A stretch of 64,000 nt of DNA, taken from assembly GCA_951799405.1 (NCBI GenBank), contig OX637333.1, positions 13,949,960 through 14,013,959 on the forward strand, in the 5' to 3' direction. The notes beneath the pieces were generated by a model. That model had not been told where the DNA came from, made no database searches, and worked only from the letters and a program-made list of their open reading frames with translations. Position 1 is the first letter of the stretch; every line of letters starts with the position of its first letter. This document shows positions 53,009 through 64,000 of the stretch, one piece after another. This DNA comes from Agapetus fuscipes. Its lineage: Eukaryota; Arthropoda; Insecta; Trichoptera; Glossosomatidae. The position numbers were made by a program, and so were the translations under genes.

Positions 53009-54695
53009 AGGCTGGTTCGGACAAGGCGAGTAATTTAGTCAAGTAACGAGTAATTTAGTGGCTAAACGTGTGCGAACCCCAACAATTTAGTCCAGTAGTT
53101 AAGTCAATGGTTTAGTCAAGCCGATCCATTTCATTCTATTTTTTCGGGCAAGTAGCGGCCCCGCCCACCGTCCGTGGGCGAGTGTTGCCGAGAAGCCACG
53201 GAAAAGTCCGAGTCCGAAGAGCCACGGAAAAGCCCGAGTCCGAGTCGAGTTTATTAGCGGCCGCGCCATTGGCCGCTCACTCTTGGCGGGGAAACGGAAA
53301 TGCAAGAATGGCGGCAATTTAAATTGGCTGCAGTTTGAAAAGATAATGCCCGTTTTCAGCAAGAATATTTAAAGATAAAGTGCTGTTTAAAAATATTTAA
53401 GTACTTAAGAACTTCTTCTATTTGCGAGCCCGATGTTCCGCTCCCTAAACTTAGCGACCTGTCAGTGAGTTTATGTCATGTTTAAACTGTAAATAAGTGG
53501 ATATGCACACCGATATCCTTGGTTTTTTAGAAACTCTTGAGAATATAGAAGTTGCTAGGACTTATCTACGTCCAAAAAGTTTTGAGAAAGGTAATTTTTT
53601 TTCGATAAGAATAGTATGACATCGATTTTTGGTGCGGATATCAGCTGTCAAAAATACAATCATGTAGCTCCTTGCTGGATGAAATTGTAGTAATTTTTAA
53701 GTTTTCGGACAATAGAGCTGTACAAATATAGTTTTGGTAAAGATGTTGTGGAAATAACTATTATCGTCCATGAATTTATTACGTATTTAAAAACATCGAT
53801 CTTTTACATGATCGATGTTTATAGGTACCTACATAAATTTGTCATATCACAGGCCTTATGATAATTATCCTTCAGATGGATTGTTACTTATTGTTTTGTA
53901 CAGAAACAATTCAGTGACACACGGGGATAACTGATTAGAGGCATTACAATTTTATGCCACTGTGAGCCATCAGCTGGTATCTGTGACAGACGTGAGAGGC
54001 ATAAATGTAGCAGGATTGAACAAGTTTCTCGCGGTCAGCCTCTGAAAAGTTGAACCATGTTTCTTCTTTAACTTGATAATTGATTGGTGACCGCCGTGTA
54101 TTTGAAAATGCCGATTTTACATGTCGAATATTGATGTTAATTGTCAACAACGAAAAACGCAACAGAGAAATGCATCTGAATGCAGCTGCAGACTTCGAGC
54201 CGTATTATAGTGTGTGCATACAAAATATACTTTGTACACATAATTGAAAAGATAAAAATTCAATTAAAAAATAATGTTTGCAGCGTAAATGGTAGATATT
54301 ATTATAAACATCAAATAGTCATGTGTTGTTTTTATTTAAAATGTGTATATTATTTTATAAACCATAAAATACATTTCGAATTTACAAAGGCGAGTTTCGA
54401 AGTTGTTTGCTAAACAGGCTCCTAGCTAGGTGGCCGGGCATAAATCAGTTAATATTACCAAACCATAGCCAATTTAAAGGGCTTTATAATAACATGATTT
54501 TAATACTCAATTAATATTTTCAAACTGCAGCCAATTCAAATTTTCCGCCATTATAGAAAGGGCTTTCTGCAGCCAACTTCGCACTTGTGTACTGTACTGG
54601 ACCGTAATGCGAACGCTTCACGGGCGAGTAGCGCCCCGCCCACTACTAAATTACTCGTTACTTGACTAAATCAGTGGCCTTGTGCGAACTAGCCT
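53009..54695. mobile_element. 1.69-kb TIR element, PIF/Harbinger-like
   Basis: Its inverted ends AGGCTGGTTCGGACAAGGC and AGGCTAGTTCGCACAAGGC continue, with mismatches, for about 50 bp (both include tttagtcaagtaacgagtaa). It is flanked by TAA on both sides (53006-53008 and 54696-54698). A second inverted pair inside (53315-53345 and 54520-54560) contains ctgcagccaatt. No transposase could be recognised. It sits about 300 bp upstream of the ferritin IRE. Confidence 0.78.
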
Positions 54696-55017
54696 TAAGG
54701 CACAGTTTAGACACACGAAATTTTTTTGAATAAGTTTCGATAGTGACGTCAGTGACCGATTTTTAGCGGCAACTATCGGTTTCTCCGTCTCCACACACAT
54801 TTGAACAAAACATTCTTTGAACAAAACAGAATCTTTTTCTTCTAATGACATTTAGCTGTTGCGGTTTATTCAAACATCGAATGGGATTAAAATAATGTAG
54901 GAATTAAATTATTTTAATGCGTATTAAGTTAAACTATACGCCAGTAAAAAAAAATCATAAAGATAATTTAAAATTCATTGTGGTGTTACAAACTAGCAGA
55001 ATATTCCAATGTTCTAA

Positions 55018-55355
55018 AAATCTAAATCTAAGCTGCAAAGATATGTATCATTTGAGATTCATATTAAATGCATTCCCACAAGCAGACATGCATAATTTCG
55101 CGCTTACACATGCTGCATGTGGACCTACAATATAAAAACCCCACTCTCAAATGAACATAAGCCCTGCAACTCTTGCCGACCTTCCCTGAATCAGGGGTGA
55201 CATTGGCAAAGTGAACCATTTTTTACAGTATGGGTGGTCAGCCGCATACCAACCTATCAGTCAAGGAGTACAAGCAATTAATACAATCAAATATATAAAA
55301 CAAATAAATTCTAAGCAATTAAACAGTAAAAAATTAAAAAGCTACAACACATATT
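55018..55355 (-). mobile_element. Family A LINE 3' end, 5'-truncated in the 3' UTR
   Basis: 55018-55266 is family A. Unlike most copies it extends into the LINE's preceding UTR (55267-55355: gtacaagcaattaatacaa, aaattaaaaagctacaacac), matching 49930-50030 in reverse. Confidence 0.82.
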
Positions 55356-55904
55356 TTTTTAATTAAATGTTAGTTGTGGAAATATATTACGGGTTCTTAA
55401 CCTCAAAAATATTTTTATGAAACTGAATGCAATATTGCAATATTGTGTCATTGATATTGCATTGGTATTATATACTGTGTTAGCATTATATTGTGTCATT
55501 GTTTTTGGCGCTTATTTGCCGAGACCAACATTGAATTTAAAACTTCCCTTACGACTAATAAAAAAAAAAGATTTACATCCCAGATAGCATTTTAAACTTG
55601 CATCTGACTTGCAACAAGTTTGATGTGTCAAAAGTGAAGGCTTGCTGCAAGTTCGCCATGACAAGTATATACACTTGAGGCAAGTTTGAATCAAACTTTC
55701 TAGTTTCCCAGCAACAAGCTTGCAGGAACTTTGTCATAACAAAGTTCCCGCAAGCTTGTTATGACAAATTTGCCAAATGTTTGCTTCTGCAAATCATATA
55801 CATTTTTTTATAATATTTAAAAAAACAAAATTAGAATAAAAAGATAAAATATTTTAATTTTATTTTATTTACAGTTCGCTTATAGTAGTAACAAAGTTTT
55901 ATAA

Positions 55905-56215
55905 TAATCACATCATCATCATCATTGGCACGACCTCCCTCAGCAACCGCTGCCACCGCTGTCTATCCAACGTCTTCCTCCTCCAGCCCCACTGCACGAC
56001 AATCCGCCACGACTTCATCCAGCTATCTTGAACGTGGTCTTCTCACTGTCCGCCGTCCCTCCGGGTTCGTCATTACAATCGTCTTCTCCAGGCTATGATG
56101 GTCTAATTGCTGAATGTGCCCCAGCCAATGCAGTCTGTTGACCTTTATTGAGCGGACCACATCAGCGTCCTGGTACAGCTTATACAATTCGGAGTTATAT
56201 CTTCTTCGCCATGTT
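55905..56215 (-). pseudogene. RTE-like LINE C-terminal fragment with (ATG)n tail
   Basis: The minus strand reads NSELYKLYQDADVVRSIKVN, then RLHWLGHIQQLD and EGRRTVRRPRSR, with a stop and further frame damage. It ends in a (GAT)n microsatellite (55910-55924 on plus as atcatcatc). Confidence 0.7.
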
Positions 56216-56566
56216 TCTAGTCACACTCAGGTACATTATTCCCCTAGCCCCGTTGCTTTGTCTCTCGGCTCTGTAACAAAAAAACAAGGATATTTTTAGT
56301 AATTATATTACAAATCATTTATAATTAAGGATGTAATATACACTAAGTACTGATTTCATTATAAACAGTTTTAATTTTCTTTTTAGAAATTTGTTCCACG
56401 GTACTCCGTTTTCTTAGAAATTATTAAAGCAAATATTATAAAATACCAAGATCGGATTGCCCTGTAAGGAGTTATTTATGACATAAAAATATAATATCCG
56501 ATGAATAAATTTTAACTGTGTACTTATTTTTATTGCAAATAGGATGATACTTCTTTATGGAGTCAG

Positions 56567-57013
56567 ACGCTACACAATTTTTGCCCAGTGTCGCGCAGCT
56601 TTCACCGCTCTATCGTTACCCTCTATTAGGTCGGCCAGTGTGCAGCTTGTTGGGCAGGCCGAACAGATCCGAAGATGATCCATGAACTGTTGGGCTCCGC
56701 ATTCACAGAGCGTGGTGCCATCTTGATGTAAGATTGCCCAGGTCATCATGTTACAATGCGCTCTGCCAACACCCGTTCTCAACCTGTTTAGGGCCCTCCA
56801 TAGAGACTACTCACGATCCTGTCCAGGTGGGAGCTTCTCGCTCGGCTGCACAAAGTTATCAGGTCGCTCCAAATTCCACAGACACAGTCTCTCCCACGCC
56901 AGCTCCATAGTCAATCGGTGCACAGAGCTCAAGAAACTGTGACGCCACAATGTCCAAAAAGGCAGTGCTGTAGATTCTTCAGGGATTTTTGTTGTCAACC
57001 CTCGAGGCCTCAA
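56567..57013 (-). pseudogene. LINE C-terminal fragment with cysteine motif
   Basis: The minus strand gives WRALNRLRTGVGRAHCNMM, then CECGAQQFMDHLRICSACP and NDRAVKAARHWAKIV then stop, the RTGxGR...CxCG...H...C ending of LINE polymerases. The frame breaks with a stop near 56805, between the two readable parts. Confidence 0.7.
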
Positions 57014-57065
57014 GGGAGAGGAACTGAAACAAGTGTAATAACAATCAGTAACTGTTGGGTGTTCT

Positions 57066-57152
57066 TTGAAGCTTCTAAATAAATCTTGAGGTATGATTCA
57101 CACTAAAACAGCGCTCATCAAAGAAATTATCCCCATATTATTATTGTTATCC
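57066..57152 (+). mobile_element. SINE 1 3' tail fragment
   Basis: tcttgaggtatgattcacac, taaaacagcgctcatcaaag, then (atta)n. Confidence 0.6.
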
Positions 57153-57197
57153 GGGGCTTAGTTTCCCTAGCCACGGACATCATATTATATTATAAGT

Positions 57198-57446
57198 CTA
57201 ATCTAATCTAAGCTGCAAAGATATATATCATTTAAGATTTATATTAAATGCATTCCCACAAGCAGATATGTATAATTTCGCGCTAACACATGCCGCATGT
57301 GGACCTACAATATAAAAACCCAATCTCAAATGAACATAAGCCTTGCAACTCTTGCCGTCCTTCCCTGAAACAGGGGTGACATTGGCAAAGTGAACCAATT
57401 TTTTATAGTATGGGTGGTCAGCCGCATAACAACCTATAAGTCAAGG
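57198..57446 (-). mobile_element. Family A element, complete
   Basis: On the minus strand from CCTTGACTTATAGGTTGTTA to a GATTA tail. It is closest to 48779-49039. An imperfect repeat of actgccagttttac follows on the right (57451-57555). Confidence 0.8.
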
Positions 57447-58766
57447 AACTGTACTGCCAGTTTTACAGGCCAGTTTTGTAGTTTTGTTTGGTTTTGTTTG
57501 GCACAGGCCAGTTTTACAGGTTTTACTGCCAGGAATAAGTACTGCCAGTTTTATCAACACACATCAAATGGCTTCATCGAACTAATTTTGCAACTTATTT
57601 TCACAGAATATGTCACATTTAGGTTACAAACAACTTTGCTGAAATTTACTTTCAAATTTTTACGTGAAAATATTTGAAATAAATAAAAACGTAAGTTCAA
57701 AAAGTTAGTGCCAAAATCTAGATAATACACATTTCTTATTTCTACAAAAAGTACATCAAACACGTCCTACTAAGTATTCAAAAGGAAATAGTTTTACATA
57801 CCTGGTAAATATGATGTAGGAACAGATGCCGAAACATTTTAAAAGACGTAAGTACATTACTAATCGTCAAATAAACACGTATCTGATTCCTTTAACTTCC
57901 GTATTGAAACAATGAGGTACATAACAAAGGCGACTGGACATTATAAAACGCAAAATAACAAAAATGTAAGAAATTCACAAAGCGAGCTCGTATACAAATA
58001 ATGGCGGCCGGCCACCCGCCACACGCGGTCGCGTGGGGGTAGGGATACCAGATGAAAAATTTAAAATTCCTGACAAAAAGCCTAATTTCCATAGAAAGTC
58101 CTGACATTTTGTTGCAAACGTAATTAAACACTGCGTACTTACTTAATAAGTACAAAGCTAAAGCATAAACAAATATTTCAAACTAACTTGTGTTTCAAAT
58201 ATTTTTCTATGCTTTGACTATTAAAAAATTGAAAAGTCCTGATACTTCCGAAATCCGGTCGCAATCCCGACAAGAGCCTAAAAATCCTGACGTATGGCAG
58301 CCCTACGTGGGGGGTCTCTCGTGACGTCATTTCAAAGTTGTTTGAGAAACAGCCACAGAGAGAGTAAAATTCAGAAATAATGTTGCCAAAACCAAAATAT
58401 GCCCAAAGATTTCTAGGCATGCGCGTCACAATCTGTCAACTCGTGTCTGATCAGTGCTGCCGCTGGGAAAAAAGTCGCGAGATTTAAAAAAAGCAAAATA
58501 GCAAAATCGATAAAACGGCAACACTGCTAATCGTATTTTTGACAGCCCGTCACGCAAGTTTGTATCAAACAAAAAGCAAACTTGTTTATTCATATTTGAA
58601 ACATGATGCAAAATGCAAGCTTGCAGCAATATTGCAATAAACTTATTTTGTCATATTTGACATGACAATGTAAAATCAAGTACAAATCAAACTTGCAGCA
58701 AACTGACCTGCTATCTGGGATGTTTCTTCCGTGAAAAGTTTCACGGAATCATTTCATAATTAAAAC

Positions 58767-59496
58767 TGTGGAAACTTCGTTTATTGGAAAAATTCTGTGT
58801 ACAGCTTTTTTACAATGTTGTTGTTATTTCTTGAAGGGCGTTCGGCAGTCTTGTTTCCAGAGACTGTCGCGGCGTGTCGATCTCCGGTTTCCAAATAGTT
58901 CCCGTGGTCTCGCGGAGGATGTCCGAGAGTGCGGAAGAGTTTGGAGGAGGGTGAAGGTTAGCGGAAAGAGGAGTGAGCTACTAGACGCAAGGCTTAAACT
59001 TTTGAGAGAAAGAGTGGTCCTGAAAAGGTCCACTATGGGATTGAAACTTGCGTCTGTTGAGCTCGGAAGGAAAGGATGGGCTTGGAGAGGTTTCTCGATC
59101 CTGAGAGCAGTTAGCTGTGGTGGCCAGGTATTGTAGGCAGCAATGCAGTTCCTCGAGTTTCTTGCGGTTGAAGAGTGGCGGAGAGGGTGCTGGCAGTGTT
59201 CGGTCGTCAGGCGAAGTGTTGGTGTCAGGCGAGAGCGAGCGGGCGGGCGTGCGTATTCGTCGAGTGTTGAGATTGTACTGCCCTCCCAGCCGACAGCGGC
59301 CTATCTTTATACTACAGTTAATAAGTCCACTGTCGGCTCCTAACTAGTGTCGGCCAATGAGAAATCGCCGTAGATCCCTTTGTTCCGGGCCGTCTATTGT
59401 TTTCGCCGGGCAGTGACCAGTGGCGTTCTGTTGTAGTTGACTGGGGGAAACGCAGTGGCGCTACATTGTATGTATATGAAGACAGACTGCACCACA
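58767..59496 (-). repeat. 3' LTR of the CsRn1-type retrotransposon
   Basis: A 730-bp LTR with TGTGG...CCACA ends. On the minus strand the promoter-like TATAAAG is at 59305-59311. The first 231 bp at its left edge differ from the partial partner LTR (63770-64000) at only one position (58798; t here, g there). A purine-rich tract (ctaGGGGGGActca on minus) lies just inside at 59497-59512. Confidence 0.9.
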
Positions 59497-59557
59497 TGAG
59501 TCCCCCCTAGTGTCGGTGGTAAGGTGAGTTGTGACGTCACCGACACGATAATCGTGG

Positions 59558-62500
59558 TTAGAGGTTCAGTTTGTCTGGAAATCGTATTTTTCTTCCTCTT
59601 CTTGACACATTTTCTTGAGGCGTGTTGTTTTGTCCTTGAAGTTGTGTTGGTGCGTTGGAACATACTGTCGTTATGGGTAGATGTTCTGTGTTTCGCGGTG
59701 GTTGTGATGCAGCTGTTTCTTCCGGCATGTATGCAGGCTTCAATCTATCGATTGAGATAACTTTTTGTGTACCGTTTACGTCCACGGAAAAGTGTTTGTC
59801 GTTACGCTCTATAATGGCGAATGGGCCTTCGTAGGGGGCTTGCAGAGGCTTACGGGATGCGTCTACTCGCACAAATACGTGTGTGCAATCTTGTAGATGT
59901 TTATGTACAAAAGGTCGTTCCTTGCTGTGGTTTGATGTAGGTACTGGTCTGATGCTTCTCAATGTATTTTGAAGTTTCCTGGCGAAAGTTTCGGGTTCCA
60001 TGGGTGCTGAGTCTTCAAAAAAATCTCCAGGCATCCGTAGAGATGTACCGTATGTAAGTTGAGCTGGAGAGTACTTGATATCCTCTCTGATGGTGTTTCT
60101 TAGTCCTAATAGAATCATGGGTAGGACTTCAGTCCATTTTGATGATGTGTGTGCTCGTATTGCGGCTTTCACTGTGCGGTGCCATCTTTCAATTAGTCCG
60201 TTTGATTGTGGATGATAGGCTGTGGTGTGAATATGTTTTGCGCCCATTAGCCGTGTAATGTCCTTGAATAACATTGACTCGAACTGTCGTCCTTGGTCAG
60301 TAATTATGTGTGTAGGCACGCCATATCTTGAAATCCAGTTGTTCAGGATGGCGTTTGCGACTGTTTCAGCATTTATATTTTTGAGTGGAATAGCTTCCGG
60401 CCATCTTGTGAATCTATCTATGATAGTGAGCAGATATGTGTAATCTTGAGATGGTGGGAGTGGGCCAACCAGGTCTACATGTATGTAGGTAAATCTTGTA
60501 TCAGGCGTTGGTAGAGTGTGGATAGGACTCTTTGTATGCCTTGAGATCTTAGTTTGTTGGCATGTGACGCATGTGCGAACGTATTGTGTGACGTCGCGCT
60601 GTAATCCAGGCCATACGAACCTCGAGCTGAGAGTTCTATATGTGCCTTTTGCTCCTGCGTGCGCCGTTTCGTGGTAAGCACGTATGATTTGCTTTCTCAT
60701 ACCTTTGGGTATGTATGGCCTCGATACGCCTTTGGATTTGTCTGTCCATAAAGCGAGTGTGCTATTGGGTAGCTGTGTGAGCTGTAGATCCAATGCGGTG
60801 TCCTTTTTCCTCAGGTCGACGAGTTCGGGGTCGGCTATTTGAGCTTTGGCGACTTCTTCATAGTTGATGTCAGGTTGAATTGTAATAGCATCGACTCTTG
60901 ATAGTGCGTCAGCTACTATGTTATCTTGTCCTGATATGTGTCTGACGTCTGTGGTAAATTGTGATATGAAGTCCAACTGTCTTCCTTGCCTTGGGGATGA
61001 ACAATTTTTCTTCATGTTGAATGCAAAAGTCAACGGTTTGTGGTCCGTGAGGATGTGAAATGTTCTTCCTTCGATGAGCTGTCTGAAGTATTTTGTGGCT
61101 TCATACATGGCTGCGAGTTCCCTGTCGTATGTACTGTACTTTTTTTGAGCTTCTGTGAACTTTTTCGAGAAGAAAGAAAGTGGCTGCCATTCTCCATCAT
61201 GAAGTTGTTGGAGTACTGCTCCCATGGCGTTATCAGATGCGTCGACTGCCAGTGAAATGTCAGCGTCCTGCTTGGGGTGTGCTAGCATGGCGGCTTGTGA
61301 CAGGTCCGTCTTGCACTGGTTGAATGCAGTTTCCATTTCTGCTGTCCAGATAATTGGTCGTTTGTCATTCTTCTTGTGTCCTACTATTGCCTCGAACAGG
61401 AGCTGCTGACAGTTCATGGCGTGTGGGATGAATCTTCTGTAAAAATTCACCATGCCCAGGAATCTTCGAAGTGATTTTGCGTTCTGGGGTTTGGTGAATT
61501 CCAGTATTTGTTTCACTTTTTCAGGCAAGGGTGATGTGCCTTTGTCGGATATTTTGTATCCCAGGAAATTCACTTCTTTTTTGCCGAACTGACATTTCTC
61601 AGGATTGATGATAAGACTGTACTCTGTCAGTCTCTTGAACAGGATGTGGAGGTGTTTTTGATGTTCCTCTTTGTTGGTTGAAGCGATAAGGATGTCGTCG
61701 ATGTATGCAAAGCAGAATGGCAGATCTCTCGTTACTTGGTGCATGAACCGCATGAATGTTTGGCCTGCGTTGCACAATCCAAACTGCATGGCAGTGAATT
61801 CGAAGAGTCCAAACGGAGTGATGATGGCCGTTTTTTTGACATCTTCTTCATTCACCGGGATCTGATGGTAGGCTCTGACAAGGTCAACTGTGCTAAAGAT
61901 GGTTGAACCTTGTAGGCGGTGCGCGAAGTCGTGCAGATGAGGAATCGGATATTGATCCGGTGTGGTTTGGGCATTGAGCGCGCGGTAGTCACCACATGGT
62001 CTCCAGCCTCCACTAGGCTTCCTAACCATGTGAAGTGGGCTCGCCCAGTTACTCTTAGAAGGGCGGCATATGCCTAGCTCCATCATGATGGAGAACTCCT
62101 TCTTGGCGGCTTCAAGAGGTCCTGGTGCCAGTCTGCGTGCTTTCGCAGTAACTGTCTGTCCTTTTGTTTCTATGAAGTGAACCGTTGAATGTGCAGAAGT
62201 TCCTGTGTTTGTTTGAGTTTGGGTGAGGCTCGGATATTTTGAGATTATCCGATGATAAGGGTCTTGATTGTTGATTGTCGAAAGACCCGGAGCTGCTCCA
62301 AAAGTTGTTTGGCCTTTTGACTTGAGGCCAGTTGTCCCGTCGATTAGGCATCTATGCCGTAAGTCGACCAAGATATTGTGGTGATGCAGGAGGTCTGCTC
62401 CGATGATGGGCTGGTCCACATCAGCGATGATGAACGTCCATGTGAAAACTCTGCGAAGTCCCAAGCTGACTTGCATAGTTTGAGAACCGTAGGTTCGTAT

Positions 62501-63589
62501 TTTTGTCCCATTAGCAGCGTATATATCTGCATTGTGGGAGATTCTTTGTATTTTGCCCTTGCGATTTGGCGGCATCACCGAGATATCCGATCCAGTATCA
62601 ATCAAGTATTTTGTCGCGGAATTCAGGTCCCAGATTTGTAATCTGCGGCTTTCGTTTCGTTGATTTAGCGTTGCACATGATTTTGTAGATGATGATGATG
62701 ATGCAATGTTGAAATTTTTTGTTGGTTTGTAGAACTTGCATGGTTGTTTGCATTTCCGCGCGTGGTTACCAAATGTTGAGTGGTAAAAACATTTGTCTTG
62801 TGTTTGTTTTATTTTAATGCTGTTGCAGTTACTGTGCCGTTTGTGAGGGTTACTGTTATGTGTATTTGATGACGTATTTTCATAGTTTTTGTCCATTACA
62901 TGTATGAGTTTGGATAATTCACCGAGTTCGGAGCGAAGTAGCGCTGTTTCACTGCTAGTGGTTGACTTGTTGATGCTGTGTATTTGTTGGTTTTGGTAAA
63001 TTTCCATCACTCTGTCTGCTTTCACCGCTTGTTGCGTGAGTGGTAAATCTGAACACACGGAGATGATGGCTTGCACTTGTTGTGGGAGGTGCTGCGTCCA
63101 TAAATATCGCAGGATTGGACTCTCAGCAAGAAGCGGGCCTGCCAACTGCTTCATTTGAAGCAACAGTGAAGATGGTTTTTTATCCCCAAGGGATAATCCA
63201 TTGAGGAGTTTCGCCATTTTGGTTTCTTCAGAGTCCTGGAAGCGAGCGAGTAATGCTGTCCTCAAAGCCTCGTATTTTCCGTGCAAAGGTGGAGCTAGTA
63301 AGACGTCACTGACGCTGCTTAGCGCTTCTTGGTTCAGCGCGCAGACAAGGCAGTGGTATTTAGTGGCATCTGCCGTAATTCCAGCACTTGAAAATTGTGA
63401 TTCCGCTTGCACCAACCACAGCAGAACATTTTCGCTCCAAAATGGAGGCATATTTACAGTGACTTTGGCCACGACCTCGGTTGGGTTATTTTCTTGTGCC
63501 ATTTTGTAAAACACAGGCTCAATATATGACGCACTATTGTTGTTGTAAATTAGCTTTGCCGGCGGAGTTCGTAGAACACGTATGGACAA
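59558..63589 (-). CDS. Gag-pol polyprotein, Ty3/gypsy CsRn1 (Kabuki-like) clade
   Basis: A single uninterrupted 1343-codon frame. The second Met (63502, [11 protein letters not shown]) is a likelier start, giving 1314 aa. Gag occupies about 45-290 and starts [12 protein letters not shown]. It carries the unusual CHCC knuckle [18 protein letters not shown] (267-284), diagnostic of the CsRn1 clade. Protease: LIDTGSDIS (329-337). Reverse transcriptase: CGDYRALNA and [10 protein letters not shown] (catalytic 629-632). RNase [14 protein letters not shown] and LTDHKPLTF. Integrase: the zinc HHCC part HETAHAG...CVTCQQ (973-1011), then the DDE core with [18 protein letters not shown] and [12 protein letters not shown]. 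All key motifs look intact, with no stop or frameshift. No envelope gene is present. Confidence 0.93.
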   Translation of the reverse strand: MSIRVLRTPPAKLIYNNNSASYIEPVFYKMAQENNPTEVVAKVTVNMPPFWSENVLLWLVQAESQFSSAGITADATKYHCLVCALNQEALSSVSDVLLAPPLHGKYEALRTALLARFQDSEETKMAKLLNGLSLGDKKPSSLLLQMKQLAGPLLAESPILRYLWTQHLPQQVQAIISVCSDLPLTQQAVKADRVMEIYQNQQIHSINKSTTSSETALLRSELGELSKLIHVMDKNYENTSSNTHNSNPHKRHSNCNSIKIKQTQDKCFYHSTFGNHARKCKQPCKFYKPTKNFNIASSSSSTKSCATLNQRNESRRLQIWDLNSATKYLIDTGSDISVMPPNRKGKIQRISHNADIYAANGTKIRTYGSQTMQVSLGLRRVFTWTFIIADVDQPIIGADLLHHHNILVDLRHRCLIDGTTGLKSKGQTTFGAAPGLSTINNQDPYHRIISKYPSLTQTQTNTGTSAHSTVHFIETKGQTVTAKARRLAPGPLEAAKKEFSIMMELGICRPSKSNWASPLHMVRKPSGGWRPCGDYRALNAQTTPDQYPIPHLHDFAHRLQGSTIFSTVDLVRAYHQIPVNEEDVKKTAIITPFGLFEFTAMQFGLCNAGQTFMRFMHQVTRDLPFCFAYIDDILIASTNKEEHQKHLHILFKRLTEYSLIINPEKCQFGKKEVNFLGYKISDKGTSPLPEKVKQILEFTKPQNAKSLRRFLGMVNFYRRFIPHAMNCQQLLFEAIVGHKKNDKRPIIWTAEMETAFNQCKTDLSQAAMLAHPKQDADISLAVDASDNAMGAVLQQLHDGEWQPLSFFSKKFTEAQKKYSTYDRELAAMYEATKYFRQLIEGRTFHILTDHKPLTFAFNMKKNCSSPRQGRQLDFISQFTTDVRHISGQDNIVADALSRVDAITIQPDINYEEVAKAQIADPELVDLRKKDTALDLQLTQLPNSTLALWTDKSKGVSRPYIPKGMRKQIIRAYHETAHAGAKGTYRTLSSRFVWPGLQRDVTQYVRTCVTCQQTKISRHTKSPIHTLPTPDTRFTYIHVDLVGPLPPSQDYTYLLTIIDRFTRWPEAIPLKNINAETVANAILNNWISRYGVPTHIITDQGRQFESMLFKDITRLMGAKHIHTTAYHPQSNGLIERWHRTVKAAIRAHTSSKWTEVLPMILLGLRNTIREDIKYSPAQLTYGTSLRMPGDFFEDSAPMEPETFARKLQNTLRSIRPVPTSNHSKERPFVHKHLQDCTHVFVRVDASRKPLQAPYEGPFAIIERNDKHFSVDVNGTQKVISIDRLKPAYMPEETAASQPPRNTEHLPITTVCSNAPTQLQGQNNTPQENVSRRGRKIRFPDKLNL

Positions 63590-63753
63590 GAATTATTTTT
63601 GCGCGGAAAAAAAAAAATATTTAGAGATATTTTTAAAACACACATATTATTTTTAAGCGATATTTTTAGGCACTGATTTAATTTTGTTGTGAGTACAACG
63701 CACGTTTCATTTTTAAATGTTTGAGGGTCACCATGTAGTTAAACTGAGTACTA

Positions 63754-63768
63754 ACGTCGGGTTCACCA
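63754..63768 (-). other. Primer-binding site (tRNA-Trp-like)
   Basis: One base inside the LTR the minus strand reads TGGTGAACCCGACGT. The 3' end of eukaryotic tRNA-Trp calls for TGGTGACCCCGACGT, one mismatch. tRNA-Trp priming is characteristic of the CsRn1 clade and agrees with the CHCC Gag motif. Confidence 0.8.
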
Positions 63769-63769
63769 C

Positions 63770-64000
63770 TGTGGAAACTTCGTTTATTGGAAAAATTCTG
63801 GGTACAGCTTTTTTACAATGTTGTTGTTATTTCTTGAAGGGCGTTCGGCAGTCTTGTTTCCAGAGACTGTCGCGGCGTGTCGATCTCCGGTTTCCAAATA
63901 GTTCCCGTGGTCTCGCGGAGGATGTCCGAGAGTGCGGAAGAGTTTGGAGGAGGGTGAAGGTTAGCGGAAAGAGGAGTGAGCTACTAGACGCAAGGCTTAA
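63770..64000 (-). repeat. 5' LTR, partial
   Basis: The internal 231 bp of the upstream LTR. It is identical to 58767-58997 except for one substitution; the remaining ~500 bp lie beyond the window. Confidence 0.9.

Larger units (their letters stand above)
55579..58719. mobile_element. 3.1-kb TIR element bounded by CCCAGATAGCA
   Basis: Its ends CCCAGATAGCA and TGCTATCTGGG are inverted repeats, with AT on each side (55577-55578 and 58720-58721). Subterminal regions on both sides are rich in caagtttg / caagcttg motifs. A 2-bp AT duplication would suit an ISL2EU-like transposon, but no transposase was recognised. Inside lie two LINE fragments, a SINE 1 tail and a family-A element. Confidence 0.65.
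58767..64000 (-). mobile_element. CsRn1/Kabuki-like LTR retrotransposon, right LTR cut by window end
   Basis: The element reads leftwards: 5' LTR (63770 to beyond 64000), primer-binding site, gag-pol, polypurine tract, 3' LTR. Near-identical LTRs and an open polyprotein frame indicate a recent insertion. Target duplication cannot be verified because the right flank is outside; the left flank is taaaac. Confidence 0.9.

Noticed and set aside
52703..58766. Divergent ferritin light-chain gene expected beside the heavy chain
   Set aside because: I found no light-chain exon. The interval is filled by TIR elements and retroelement fragments; it may lie beyond the window.
58768..63509. Plus-strand open frames across the LTR retrotransposon
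   Set aside because: They are shadows of the minus-strand gag-pol frame and of the LTR.
1..64000. CRISPR array, operon or prokaryotic defence system
   Set aside because: The tandem repeats lack spacer structure. Introns, SINEs and LINEs show that the DNA is eukaryotic.

Overview
The window is eukaryotic nuclear DNA, almost certainly from an insect. It is AT-rich and intron-bearing, packed with retrotransposons, DNA transposons and SINEs, and has one recognisable host gene. Five exons on the minus strand, with good splice sites and matching phases, encode a secreted ferritin heavy-chain homologue. They are exon 1 at 52561-52624, exon 2 at 26247-26398, exon 3 at 15230-15397, exon 4 at 9743-9901 and exon 5 at 9242-9400. 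A textbook iron-responsive element lies just upstream of the start codon (52676-52702). The coding sequence is only 702 nt (233 aa) but the gene spans about 43 kb, because introns 1 (26.2 kb), 2 (10.8 kb) and 3 (5.3 kb) are filled with mobile elements. I cannot name the species; secreted insect-type ferritin, CsRn1-type and R1-type elements and overall composition suggest an insect, possibly a moth or butterfly.

Layout. 1-9135 (3' side of the gene): a 56/57-bp minisatellite, Helitron ends, a 1.2-kb dispersed repeat (repeat C), a duplicated repeat block (repeat D), and tRNA-derived SINEs, one with a 5S rRNA-like head. 9242-16900: exons 5, 4 and 3, a 1.33-kb internally deleted piggyBac element (10572-11904), a hAT pseudogene split by a Harbinger-type MITE, a nested tandem repeat, and a partial tandem triplication of exon 3. 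17067-22617: a non-autonomous Helitron carrying tandem family-A repeats, split by an apparently intact 3.7-kb L2/CR1-like LINE. 22683-26398: an RTE-like LINE fragment, repeat C and exon 2. 26513-35125: a hAT MITE and a large, TE-riddled inverted-repeat complex. 35889-42608: nested LINE fragments, a complete non-autonomous Helitron (37279-39020), SINEs, a hAT fragment and a broken R1-clade LINE. 42609-49504: a 6.9-kb hAT carcass with an 8-bp target duplication, stuffed with other repeats. 49570-52702: a family-A LINE fragment, SINEs, then exon 1 and the IRE. 53009-58719: two large TIR elements. 58767-64000: a CsRn1/Kabuki-like Ty3/gypsy LTR retrotransposon with one uninterrupted gag-pol frame; its right LTR runs off the window.

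How it fits together. The most informative thread is family A, a roughly 250-bp unit present more than 30 times. It inserts alone with target duplications and a fixed 5' end (SINE behaviour). The same sequence is the 3' end of a LINE family in this window, and tandem copies of it form the interior of a Helitron. A second thread is the tRNA-headed SINE 1, whose 3' end matches that of the L2/CR1-like LINE, so the likely partner LINE sits in the same gene. I found no CRISPR array, operon or bacterial-type system. The novelty here is transposon biology and the architecture of the ferritin gene.
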